NCBI GenBank assembly: GCA_947625425.1
Contig: CANQOH010000016.1
Location: 1-26,896 of the forward strand
Length of the DNA stretch: 26,896 nucleotides
Reading direction: 5' to 3'
DNA from: an uncultured Bacilli bacterium
GTDB lineage: Bacteria > Bacillota_I > Bacilli_A > RF39 > UBA660
Of the stretch, positions 15,223 through 22,807 are shown piece by piece (position 1 is the stretch's first letter; every line of letters starts with the position of its first letter). Made by a program: the position numbers and the translations under genes. Below the pieces are notes generated by a model, which did no database searches, was not told the DNA's origin, and was given only the letters and a program-made list of their open reading frames with translations.

Positions 15223-15770
15223 AAGGAATAAGTTTTATCTTTTTTATCTAATTCGTTTATATATAAGTTAAAGTCTTTAAAAGACATATGAGATGGGACA
15301 TCATAGAATTCAGTTATTGGTCTTGATTTACCTTCAGCTAGTTTAACATAGTAACCATTTATTTCTTGTAAAGCTTGTTCTTCAGAATCATATTCATAGA
15401 TACCTATTCTTTCCCAGTTAGGATGTTCTATTTGATAAACTTTATCATTTAAATAATATAGAACAAAACAATGCATATGTTCTTCGGCTTCTAAGTTATT
15501 AAAGTCTTTACCTTCATATATTCGAGTACAAAACATTTTATTAGGAATATTTAGTTTAGTTAGTAAAGTACTCATAAGAAAGACTTGTTCAATACAAGTA
15601 CCTATACCATGAGTTAATGTTTCTTCAAGAGTTGAAGTACGATATAGTTTACGAAAGTTTTTCATATTGTTAATATGTTCTTCGTTATTAACATCTAACC
15701 AGCCATAGGTGATGTGTTCATTCATGAAAGTTAGGATGTCGTTAGGGGTTTTAATTTCTTCGATGGTCAT
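15216..15770 (-). CDS. Transglutaminase-like cysteine protease-fold protein
   Basis: 184 residues. The core of the transglutaminase/papain-like superfamily is visible: GIGTCIEQ places a nucleophilic Cys59 at the start of a helix, HMHCFVLYYL brings His98/His100 on a strand, and YQIEHPNW places an acidic or polar third residue near 115. This small size suggests a bare catalytic domain; bacterial members are peptidases or peptide-modifying enzymes more often than true transglutaminases. There is no signal peptide, so it acts in the cytoplasm. The start is supported by GGAGGTACCCAT. It is single, ends in its own terminator, and lies at the left border of the defence island; two GTCAC-type dyads occupy its upstream region. 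The substrate is not predictable. Confidence 0.72.
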   Translation of the reverse strand: MTIEEIKTPNDILTFMNEHITYGWLDVNNEEHINNMKNFRKLYRTSTLEETLTHGIGTCIEQVFLMSTLLTKLNIPNKMFCTRIYEGKDFNNLEAEEHMHCFVLYYLNDKVYQIEHPNWERIGIYEYDSEEQALQEINGYYVKLAEGKSRPITEFYDVPSHMSFKDFNLYINELDKKDKTYSLN

Positions 15771-15798
15771 ATGGGTACCTCCTTATTAATTTCAATCA

Positions 15799-15813
15799 GT
15801 CACAAATTGTGAC
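15799..15813. repeat. Perfect dyad GTCACAAATTGTGAC upstream of the transglutaminase-like gene
   Basis: A 7-1-7 palindrome about 30 bases before the ATG. It has a TGTGAC half-site shared with the dyad at 15844-15858, 45 bases away. No T-run follows it on the minus strand, so a protein-binding site is more likely than a terminator. Confidence 0.55.
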
Positions 15814-15843
15814 CAATTATTTTTTTCAAGTTTATTTTAAGCT

Positions 15844-15858
15844 GTGACATTTTGTCAC
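15844..15858. repeat. Second dyad GTGACATTTTGTCAC
   Basis: A 6-3-6 palindrome related to the one at 15799-15813, located between the end of the HEPN genes and the transglutaminase-like gene. The two may form a pair of operator sites or mark the island border. Confidence 0.5.
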
Positions 15859-15911
15859 GGGTTCATTTTTATTCTTTTTTTATAAATATTAATTTTTATA
15901 TATACTACACT

Positions 15912-16364
15912 CTATAGAAATTCTATATCGTTAAGTTCAAAACCATTATATTCAGTTATTTTCTTGTTTAATATAGAAAGTAGTTGCATTATTAAAAAAT
16001 CTATCTTTTGAAAAGAAACTTTTATATTTTTTGGATTAGTTACTACATGAAATAATTTATTTCTAATTCCACTTTCACCAAAAATTTCTTCAATATATTC
16101 AGTTGTTTTATCTGGTAATACATTTTTATTAATATTTAGAATTCCATCAGGTGTCCTCATAATTCCTTGTTCATTATGCTCGACATCTGATTCTGGTATC
16201 AATTTATAAATTTCTAAAATTAATTTTTCAATCAAAGGTATGCTATAGTATAAAGATGGTATCCCCTCTTTTTCTAATAAATCAGTGTCAATCTTTCCTA
16301 CTATTTTGATTGTATTTGAAGATTGAACTGCCCTTATTAAATCTATATATGTAATCTTATCCAT
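15912..16364 (-). CDS. HEPN-like protein with Rx4H motif (third of three)
   Basis: 150 residues. The helical segment PSLYYSIPLIEKLILEIYKLI followed later by GESGIRNKLFHV is the pattern of small HEPN proteins: a long helix pair and then Arg101-Asn102-x3-His106. Rx4-6H is the metal-independent ribonuclease signature of catalytic HEPN domains, often preceded by Gly and including Asn as here. It overlaps the preceding gene by 22 bases; the ATG is behind GGAAGTGAT. No antitoxin-like nucleotidyltransferase (MNT) gene lies beside it, so it is not a standard HEPN-MNT pair. A role as an RNase effector or sensor in phage defence is inferred from motif and neighbours. Confidence 0.65.
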   Translation of the reverse strand: MDKITYIDLIRAVQSSNTIKIVGKIDTDLLEKEGIPSLYYSIPLIEKLILEIYKLIPESDVEHNEQGIMRTPDGILNINKNVLPDKTTEYIEEIFGESGIRNKLFHVVTNPKNIKVSFQKIDFLIMQLLSILNKKITEYNGFELNDIEFL

Positions 16365-16837
16365 TCTATCACTTCCTTAATTATGTTTTTTTCATTCTCA
16401 CTTATATTAAAGTCAAAAATCAAATCATTGCTATCTATTTTTTTGTTATATCTATAGTTATAGTATTTTGATAAATCGTCTAGATTATTTAATTGAACTA
16501 TTCGTTCTATCATAAAATATAAATCATTAAAGTCTCCATATTCGTTAGATTTGTCTATTAATTTTATTATTTTATGTCCTAAATTTTCTATATCACTAAT
16601 AGGTATTTCAGAATTAAGTATAAGGTAATATTTACAACTTACTTCAATATAATAAAACAAGTTGTAATATATTGTTGGTTTACTCGAATTGTCTAAAGAA
16701 TAAATAGCCATTTTATAGGCGTCTTCTTTTATTCTTTCGTAATTTCTTGCTATTTTATCTAGTGTATTTTTTGCTTCTTTATTAGTTTCACTTTTGGAAT
16801 TTAGTAAATCATTGATTTTAAGCTTTTTGTGTTTCAT
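16343..16837 (-). CDS. HEPN-like helical protein without Rx4H (second of three)
   Basis: 164 residues. The segment YYNLFYYIEVSCKYYLILNSEIP...LGHKIIKLIDK resembles the first helices of HEPN proteins (a helix with a nucleotide-binding-like Glu-x3-Lys spacing, followed by a His before the next helix), but no Rx4-6H motif is present, so a non-catalytic HEPN or an unrelated helical bundle is possible. The gene overlaps both neighbours (20 bases with the 588-residue gene, 22 with the 150-residue gene). It has no clear ribosome-binding site, so translation is expected to depend on coupling to the upstream gene, giving roughly matched amounts of the proteins. It may be a regulator or partner of the two Rx4H proteins. 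Confidence 0.55.
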   Translation of the reverse strand: MKHKKLKINDLLNSKSETNKEAKNTLDKIARNYERIKEDAYKMAIYSLDNSSKPTIYYNLFYYIEVSCKYYLILNSEIPISDIENLGHKIIKLIDKSNEYGDFNDLYFMIERIVQLNNLDDLSKYYNYRYNKKIDSNDLIFDFNISENEKNIIKEVIEWIRLHI

Positions 16838-18584
16838 TTATTAAAACACTAATAAAAATTAATCCCACAAATGTTACTAATAAAGCCATGTCAAGATTTG
16901 TATTAATTAATGTGCCATGCATCATTTTGTTTCTTAAATTAAGCCCTGATTTTTCATATAAAATATAATTAATATACATAATTCCGTCTTTGATTTTTTC
17001 GTCTTCATAACATGTAAATAGTAAATTTAAATTATTATATCCATCTGTACTAGTTTTACTTTTATTAATTTCTAATAATTTCAATACATCTGCTTCAATT
17101 GCCAGAATATTACCTACAACCATTGAATAATCACTCTTGCTATTGTATGGGACATCTTTTTTTAAATCTTTTATTAATTTTTTAAAGTCGTCTTTTAAAA
17201 TAAAAATTATTAAATTTTGTTGCAATATAAAAGTTTTAGATAAATATTTTAATAACTCTTCATAATAATTTTCAGTTAATTTATTAACAAGAGATTTATG
17301 TTTTAAAGTATAGTTTTTCCCTATCTTATCGTAATATTTTTTAAAATTACTATTTTGGGATGGCGAATTTTCCTCAACATTTATCGAATAAGATAAATTG
17401 TTTGAATCAAATCGAATATTGGTAATGCTACTTTGAAGAGGATGTTCAGAATAAAATTTTAAAGCCTCTCCAACAGCCTTGGAAAAATTAACTTTTGATA
17501 ATGAATATATTGCATATTTATTATTCTTTATTGCTTTTTTTGTTTCTTCTATTTGTTCCTTAGGAATCACTTGAGTAGAACTTATTTCATGCATTTCTGA
17601 GTTAATATAATTTTCATCTGACAGCAAGTATCTTTTTAGTCTTAACAAATAACTTAAGCATTCTTTTATTTTATTTTTTTGAGTTGTGTTTAATGAACTA
17701 ATATTTTGTAATAAAAATAATAAATCCTTTTTTAAATCATCAATTTTAGAAATAACTTCAAGTATAGATGATTTTTTAACACAAAATTTTCTACATACTT
17801 CATTTACAATATCAATTAATTTATTAATAATTTTATTCGTTGATGTTTTAGTCAACGCGCTTGAGTTGTTTAATTTCAAAATAACTTTTTGATAATAATT
17901 GTATCCTCCATAATTCGATAAAGATTTATATATATATTCCAAATAATATTTTTTATTTTTTTTAATATTATTATCATACTTTATTATAGTAGATATGTTA
18001 ATATTATGACTAACTAATAAATCTACTAGTTCATTGTAAATTTCTTCTCTAACACTACTTAAATTATTAAATATCCTATCCAATAAGTCATTATTTATAT
18101 AAAGTGATTTCCCTATTGCATAATTAATCAGTTCTTTGTAAAAGTCACAAATCAAATTTAAATCATCATTAAAGAACTCTTGAGTTATTTTTAAGTTTTC
18201 TAATATACTTTTGAATTCTCTTTTTGCATCTGAATAATGCTTATATTTCTGCTTATATTCAATGCTATTTATCGTTTTAAAATATGTATAAAGGAATTCA
18301 ATTATTATAGTCTTTTCATATGTTAAATTATTTTTTTTTGCAAATATGTATAACTTAAAAATATATTTTAATATTTTTTTCTTTATATGTACTTCATAAC
18401 TATTAATTATCGTTAATATTCTATTATCATGGTAAAATAATTGACTATCTAAATATAGAAATTTTCTAAATTCTATATTAAATAAATCTATAGAACTGTT
18501 TTCTTTAAAATTATAATCAAATTCATTATCATTATAATCTACATCTAGTGGTTTGTTAAAGAAAACTTTAAACAATTTATACAT
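16818..18584 (-). CDS. Large protein with C-terminal HEPN-like domain (first of three)
   Basis: 588 residues, Lys/Asn/Ile-rich and helical. The first 440 residues show no motif I recognise. The C-terminal 120 residues contain a helix (MVVGNILAIEADVLKLLEI), a connecting segment, and GLNLRNKMMHGT, in which Arg551-Asn552-x3-His556 is an Rx4H motif of catalytic HEPN type. The LNLRN...HG context is like that of DUF4209-type HEPN proteins. The final hydrophobic helix after it (LVTFVGLIFISVLI) could be the last HEPN helix or a membrane segment. The ATG lies seven bases after a run of seven Gs that serves as ribosome-binding site. It follows the NERD gene by about 20 bases and leads the overlapping HEPN trio. 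The N-terminal part might be a sensor. Confidence 0.65.
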   Translation of the reverse strand: MYKLFKVFFNKPLDVDYNDNEFDYNFKENSSIDLFNIEFRKFLYLDSQLFYHDNRILTIINSYEVHIKKKILKYIFKLYIFAKKNNLTYEKTIIIEFLYTYFKTINSIEYKQKYKHYSDAKREFKSILENLKITQEFFNDDLNLICDFYKELINYAIGKSLYINNDLLDRIFNNLSSVREEIYNELVDLLVSHNINISTIIKYDNNIKKNKKYYLEYIYKSLSNYGGYNYYQKVILKLNNSSALTKTSTNKIINKLIDIVNEVCRKFCVKKSSILEVISKIDDLKKDLLFLLQNISSLNTTQKNKIKECLSYLLRLKRYLLSDENYINSEMHEISSTQVIPKEQIEETKKAIKNNKYAIYSLSKVNFSKAVGEALKFYSEHPLQSSITNIRFDSNNLSYSINVEENSPSQNSNFKKYYDKIGKNYTLKHKSLVNKLTENYYEELLKYLSKTFILQQNLIIFILKDDFKKLIKDLKKDVPYNSKSDYSMVVGNILAIEADVLKLLEINKSKTSTDGYNNLNLLFTCYEDEKIKDGIMYINYILYEKSGLNLRNKMMHGTLINTNLDMALLVTFVGLIFISVLINETQKA

Positions 18585-18591
18585 AAAATTT

Positions 18592-18598
18592 CCCCCCC
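18592..18598 (-). promoter_or_regulatory. G7 tract in ribosome-binding site of the 588-residue gene
   Basis: Seven consecutive Gs on the minus strand form the Shine-Dalgarno sequence, seven bases before the ATG. Homopolymer G runs are rare in DNA this AT-rich and are prone to slippage, which would change the strength or spacing of the site. Confidence 0.55.
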
Positions 18599-18604
18599 TG
18601 TTTC

Positions 18605-19396
18605 TTATAAATTTTTAGTAAAATGGCATTTAGGATAATTACTACAACCAATGAATGAACCATATTTACCATTTTTAACAACTAATGTTCCTCCACATTT
18701 AGGGCAGATCATTTCATTAACTTTATTATTATCATCTTTTATTTTAGTTTTAATATTTTTTACATGTTCTTTTCTTAATTTTTTATCTTTAATATTTAAT
18801 TCATTTAATTTGTTAGTAATAGTATTAATATCTACATCTAATATTTCATTATGATATTTCTTAATTGTATCGACTAAGAAATCTAATTGAACTACTGGAG
18901 TATTACTTGTTACTTTTACTTTAGCTCTATTAGATAAACTTATAATAGAAATAAATTTATCTTCACTAATATTTAATACTTCACTTAAAGCTTTGATATG
19001 ACCATAGTTTTGATGAATAGGGTTTTTAAAATAATATTTTTGTTTTCCTAAGTATTGTGTCCAATCCTCACTATATTCTTTACCTACTATTAATCCACTA
19101 TAGTTTTTAGTTTCAATTACAAAAATACCATATTTAGATATTACTATATGATCTATTTGATGGGTAGTATTATTACTATATATCATTATATTATTTAAGA
19201 TAATATAATCTTTTTTAGATAATTTCCATAGTTCTGTTTTAACCCAAAACTCACCCATAAATCCGATTATTTTAGAATAAAAGATTGCACATAGTATGCC
19301 AAATATAACGAATCCAATATATATTGGATTAGAAAGAAATGTTTCAGTAAAAGTTTTCATAAAACCTTCTATAAAAGCTTTGATAATATCAATCAT
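18605..19396 (-). CDS. Membrane-anchored NERD-domain nuclease-like protein with topoisomerase-type zinc finger
   Basis: 263 residues. A hydrophobic helix at about 25-45 anchors it. The NERD domain, a PD-(D/E)XK-like nuclease fold, follows: Gly48-Glu49 in a helix, Gln80 and Asp82 in THQIDHIVIS, and the Glu95-x-Lys97 pair in VIETKNYSG, with Asn130 further on. All expected catalytic positions are present. The C-terminus has a type IA topoisomerase-like zinc ribbon, CPKCGG at 231-236 and Cys251/Cys257 in CSNYPKC, which usually binds DNA. The start ATG 19396 is preceded by GGAG; an earlier TTG at 19405 overlaps that site. NERD-Zn proteins occur in many ordinary genomes, so this could be a housekeeping gene, but here it lies 20 bases before the HEPN trio and follows the terminator of the R-M operon. 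Confidence 0.85.
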   Translation of the reverse strand: MIDIIKAFIEGFMKTFTETFLSNPIYIGFVIFGILCAIFYSKIIGFMGEFWVKTELWKLSKKDYIILNNIMIYSNNTTHQIDHIVISKYGIFVIETKNYSGLIVGKEYSEDWTQYLGKQKYYFKNPIHQNYGHIKALSEVLNISEDKFISIISLSNRAKVKVTSNTPVVQLDFLVDTIKKYHNEILDVDINTITNKLNELNIKDKKLRKEHVKNIKTKIKDDNNKVNEMICPKCGGTLVVKNGKYGSFIGCSNYPKCHFTKNL

Positions 19397-19445
19397 ATAT
19401 TTCAAACTCCTAAATTAATTATAATTTTATTATAAAATAAAGATT

Positions 19446-19474
19446 TAAAAAAGCAATGTTATTTTAACATTGCT
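19446..19474 (-). terminator. Terminator of the type III R-M operon
   Basis: AGCAATGTTA and TAACATTGCT form a perfect 10-bp stem with a 3-base loop, followed by TTTTTT on the minus strand. It separates the R-M operon from the NERD gene. Confidence 0.88.
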
Positions 19475-19507
19475 AAAAATTGATATTTAATAGTGCAAGT
19501 TAACTGT

Positions 19508-20170
19508 TTATACATATTCTAATAATAAATATCCTATGTTTGTTATTGAAAACTTATCAATATCATAAATATCTATATTCCCTGGATAGTTGGCAGATAA
19601 ACTAATTATAAAATCATTTTCAATTAGACTTTTTAAGCCAAAAGATATCTCTAATAATTCTCCATTTAGTTCTTTTGAAGTTAAAATATCTCTATATGAT
19701 AATGTCTGGTCAATGTTTGTATATAACTTTAAAAATTCTGACCATTCATAATAATTTTCATCTTTTACAATTGATTTTATCTTCTTCACAACATTCAAAG
19801 ATTCTCGTGATAATAGGCATATTTTTTCAAGTAATATATCGTATCCATTATTATTTTGTTTTTCTGATACATAGTCTAAAAAAATTTTGATATTTGTTTC
19901 TACTAAGGCTGGATCTGTTTTGGTAAAATAAAAACTTAGAAAATTTTTAATATGTATATACTTTGCGCTGTCATCAATTAAGTAAGTAAGCTTTTCTATA
20001 GAGAAATTAATCTCTTTTAATTTATCTTCTAAATAATTTATTTTTTCAAAGACCAGATCTTTATTTTCTTCATCTATAGTTGCAATTAAGCCTGCAATCA
20101 AAGGATATTGTTGTAAAACTGACAAAATTGTATTTTTACCCAATGTAAGTGCAATATTCTTTCTTTTCAT
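19508..20170 (-). CDS. Unknown 220-residue protein in the type III R-M operon
   Basis: I do not recognise this protein. It is helical, with an N-terminal part (LGKNTILSVLQQYPLIAGLI) of amphipathic or weakly hydrophobic character and a long helical middle (LEDKLKEINFSIEKLTYLI). The C-terminal 45 residues (ELNGELLEISFGLKSLIENDFI, then FSITNIGYLLLEYV) read like a winged helix with a final strand. The ATG has AAGGAAATTAT in front and lies 26 bases after res, before the operon terminator, so it is made from the same message as Mod and Res. It could be a regulator, an anti-restriction safeguard or an abortive-infection effector; nothing in the sequence decides. Confidence 0.6.
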   Translation of the reverse strand: MKRKNIALTLGKNTILSVLQQYPLIAGLIATIDEENKDLVFEKINYLEDKLKEINFSIEKLTYLIDDSAKYIHIKNFLSFYFTKTDPALVETNIKIFLDYVSEKQNNNGYDILLEKICLLSRESLNVVKKIKSIVKDENYYEWSEFLKLYTNIDQTLSYRDILTSKELNGELLEISFGLKSLIENDFIISLSANYPGNIDIYDIDKFSITNIGYLLLEYV

Positions 20171-20196
20171 ATAATTTCCTTCTTATTTTTCTAGAT

Positions 20197-22806
20197 TTAA
20201 ATAGACTCAATCCATTTATTTATGTATTCTTCAAATTCTGATTTTTTAAAATTTTCATTGTAAAAAGGTAAGCCAATTATTTTGTATATATTTCCATAAG
20301 TATAAAGTTCATTTGGGTATGCTTCTGACTCCATTTTTAGCATAAATTCTTCTTTCCACTTATCTTCCTCTAAAAGATTATCTCCTTTTGGTTCAGCATA
20401 TAATTGATAAGTTGTAAATTTATGATTAATCTCTTTTTTAACGAGTAGTAAAAAATCAGGTTCAAATCTTTCTCCATGCTCGAAACTATACACAGCAATT
20501 TCAGGAACTCTTTCATTTCTAATTACATAAAATTCTAAATTTTTCTCCAATAATTTTGGTTCTATATAAGTTTTGAAAAATTTTATAAATAATTTTTCTT
20601 CACTAGTTCCATAATTATCATTAAAAACATACCATTTTTCTTTTGATAAATCCAACTTATAATCATCATTAGTGCATGTATTTTGAGATGAACCTTTTCC
20701 ACCATTTTCATCTATATGTGATAGATATATACTCTTGTCTTTAATAACATCTTTAAGCATTTTTGGTTCAAATTTTTTTGTTCCCTCATATTCCTGTTTA
20801 ATCGAAATTATATGGTTGGATATTTCAGCAAATGCTTTTATACAAGCATTCATCATATCTCTGCCACTAATTTTATCATCATACGATATTTCCAATGTTG
20901 AATTACCAAGATATTTATCACCTGTAAGAAATTCTTTCATGGATTTTAAATTAGGATACTTCATTTTTACTACATCAAATCTCAATTCATTAAATCGTTC
21001 AGAAGCTCCTGACAAAATATTATAATCTATGTCTTTAAATTTAATTGTACTAATATTTACATTGTTATCAGTCGATTTTTCGTTATCTCCTATTAAATCT
21101 AGAATTGCTCCTTTATTTGTTTTAACTACATATTTGTATGATTTCGTTTTCATACTATCCTCGATGTCACTAATTTGATCTCTACTTTTCGGAATTCGTT
21201 TATTAGAAAAAATAAATGCTTGTTTATAAAAGTTAGATTCTTTAAATTCATCTTTTAAATAATAGTCTAATTTAATAGAATTTTGTGCTTGTAAACCTGT
21301 TTGGATTAAGGCCTGTTTTAATTCCGCTATGTAAGACGAATCATTTCGACTATGAAAAAACATTGTTTCTAATATCCTTAGATCATTATCAACATCATTA
21401 TCATATTTTCTTTTATACTTTTCTTGTTCATCATTTAATGCAAAAGGGCAATATCTAGCACCTCTACCAATTAATTGAGCTTCTTTGATAGTATAGCTTC
21501 CAATTTTTCCAGCCTTTCCACTTCCCTGTCTTGTATCATAAAGTCTTACTATATCAAATAAATTTAAAACATCCCAACCCTCATTTAGCATATCAACAGT
21601 GAATATTGTTCTTATTGGGTTATTAGAATCTTCTAACGAATTTACTAACAATTGTTTATCCTTGTTATTATCGTTTTCATCATTCATAATAATACTTGTT
21701 TCTTTAGTAAAAGAATCTTTTATACTATGTTCCAATAATTCAAATGTTTCATCCTTTGATTTAAAATAATCTAATGCTTTAATCAAAATATCGATGTTAG
21801 AATTATACAAACTCATTAATTCATAGCTAGTAAGATTATCTATTTTTTCAAAAAACAAATTATAAAATGATTTAGAATCTACTATTTTTTGTGATTTCAA
21901 CATTAAAACTGGTTTTACATTTAAATGATTATCATTAAATAGAAATTTTCTATATTCGCTCAATACAATAGCCATTAGTGTTCTATCCCATAATTCACTC
22001 TCAGTAGCAAAATTTTGAAAATCTTTAGTATATCCACTTTCTCTAAACTTTTTGAGTTGATAATCAAAAACAATTTTGTCTTTATACTTTTCTTCTACAT
22101 ATTTATCGTGTAAATCTGCAGTTGCAGTAAATTCTAACATAATGCTATCTTTATTTTGTGAAAAAGCATTCATAACGGAATACTCCCAACTGTTTCTTTC
22201 TGCTTCTTCATCTTTAGTTTCCTTTTTTGTTAAAGAATTAATATGATGAGATTCATCAGATATAAAAACAATTTTATTATCTTCAAAATCTTTAAATGTT
22301 ATTGAATTTTCCTTTGGAAACATTAAATCATAATGAAGTTTTTGGGTAGTAGTAAAACAAATCTCAATAGTGTCATCAAATCCTGTTGTAAAATTATCTA
22401 CCATTTTAATTTTTAAATTACTACCCATGTGTTTTAATTCTTTATTAAATAAATATTTATTTGATAATGGATTTAAAAAATTTTCTTTTGTTTTTTCTAT
22501 AACATTAGATTGGTTAACAAAAAACAGAAATTTATTATACCCTTTAGAATATAAATATAAAATCAACCCAGCCATAATAATAGTTTTTCCACTTCCAGTA
22601 GCCATATGAAACAAAGTATGAATTTGTTTGTTTTTTCTTATATTTTCATTTTCATAATAAGTTATAAAATATTGAAAGGCTTTTGTTTGATATTCTCTCA
22701 ATTCTATTTTATTTGATAATCCCTCTACTAAAAAATTGGGTACTGGAGATAACATACCCAGTTCATCAAGGATTTCTATTATTTCATATAAGTATTTATC
22801 TCCCAT
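20197..22806 (-). CDS. res: Type III restriction endonuclease subunit Res
   Basis: Large ATP-driven subunit that, with Mod, translocates or diffuses along DNA and cuts unmethylated sites. From the chosen start it has 869 residues. Helicase superfamily 2 motifs: Q-like LREYQ at 36-40, Walker A MATGSGKT at 68-75, DESH at 184-187, motif III EFTATAD and motif VI QLIGRGARYCPF. The C-terminal PD-(D/E)XK nuclease domain has Asp784 in FEPDFLLL and Glu805-Pro-Lys807 in YAEPKG, the type III Res signature. All catalytic positions look intact. The longest reading frame begins at 22872 inside mod, but ATG 22806 is one base past the mod stop and has GGGGAAA upstream, so it is preferred; an ATG at 22821 is an alternative. 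Confidence 0.93.
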   Translation of the reverse strand: MGDKYLYEIIEILDELGMLSPVPNFLVEGLSNKIELREYQTKAFQYFITYYENENIRKNKQIHTLFHMATGSGKTIIMAGLILYLYSKGYNKFLFFVNQSNVIEKTKENFLNPLSNKYLFNKELKHMGSNLKIKMVDNFTTGFDDTIEICFTTTQKLHYDLMFPKENSITFKDFEDNKIVFISDESHHINSLTKKETKDEEAERNSWEYSVMNAFSQNKDSIMLEFTATADLHDKYVEEKYKDKIVFDYQLKKFRESGYTKDFQNFATESELWDRTLMAIVLSEYRKFLFNDNHLNVKPVLMLKSQKIVDSKSFYNLFFEKIDNLTSYELMSLYNSNIDILIKALDYFKSKDETFELLEHSIKDSFTKETSIIMNDENDNNKDKQLLVNSLEDSNNPIRTIFTVDMLNEGWDVLNLFDIVRLYDTRQGSGKAGKIGSYTIKEAQLIGRGARYCPFALNDEQEKYKRKYDNDVDNDLRILETMFFHSRNDSSYIAELKQALIQTGLQAQNSIKLDYYLKDEFKESNFYKQAFIFSNKRIPKSRDQISDIEDSMKTKSYKYVVKTNKGAILDLIGDNEKSTDNNVNISTIKFKDIDYNILSGASERFNELRFDVVKMKYPNLKSMKEFLTGDKYLGNSTLEISYDDKISGRDMMNACIKAFAEISNHIISIKQEYEGTKKFEPKMLKDVIKDKSIYLSHIDENGGKGSSQNTCTNDDYKLDLSKEKWYVFNDNYGTSEEKLFIKFFKTYIEPKLLEKNLEFYVIRNERVPEIAVYSFEHGERFEPDFLLLVKKEINHKFTTYQLYAEPKGDNLLEEDKWKEEFMLKMESEAYPNELYTYGNIYKIIGLPFYNENFKKSEFEEYINKWIESI

Positions 22807-22807
22807 T

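Noticed and set aside
15799..15858. The two GTCAC dyads as terminators of the HEPN operon
   Set aside because: Neither stem is followed by a T-run on the minus strand, and the loops and surrounding bases do not form a typical factor-independent terminator.
15912..15927. Palindrome TATAGAAATTCTATA at the end of the third HEPN gene as terminator
   Set aside because: It is weak, AT-only apart from two pairs, overlaps the stop codon and has no following T-run; termination there is uncertain.
20735..21025. Plus-strand frames within res and mod (about 75-105 residues)
   Set aside because: All are antisense to motif-bearing coding sequence and lack ribosome-binding sites.
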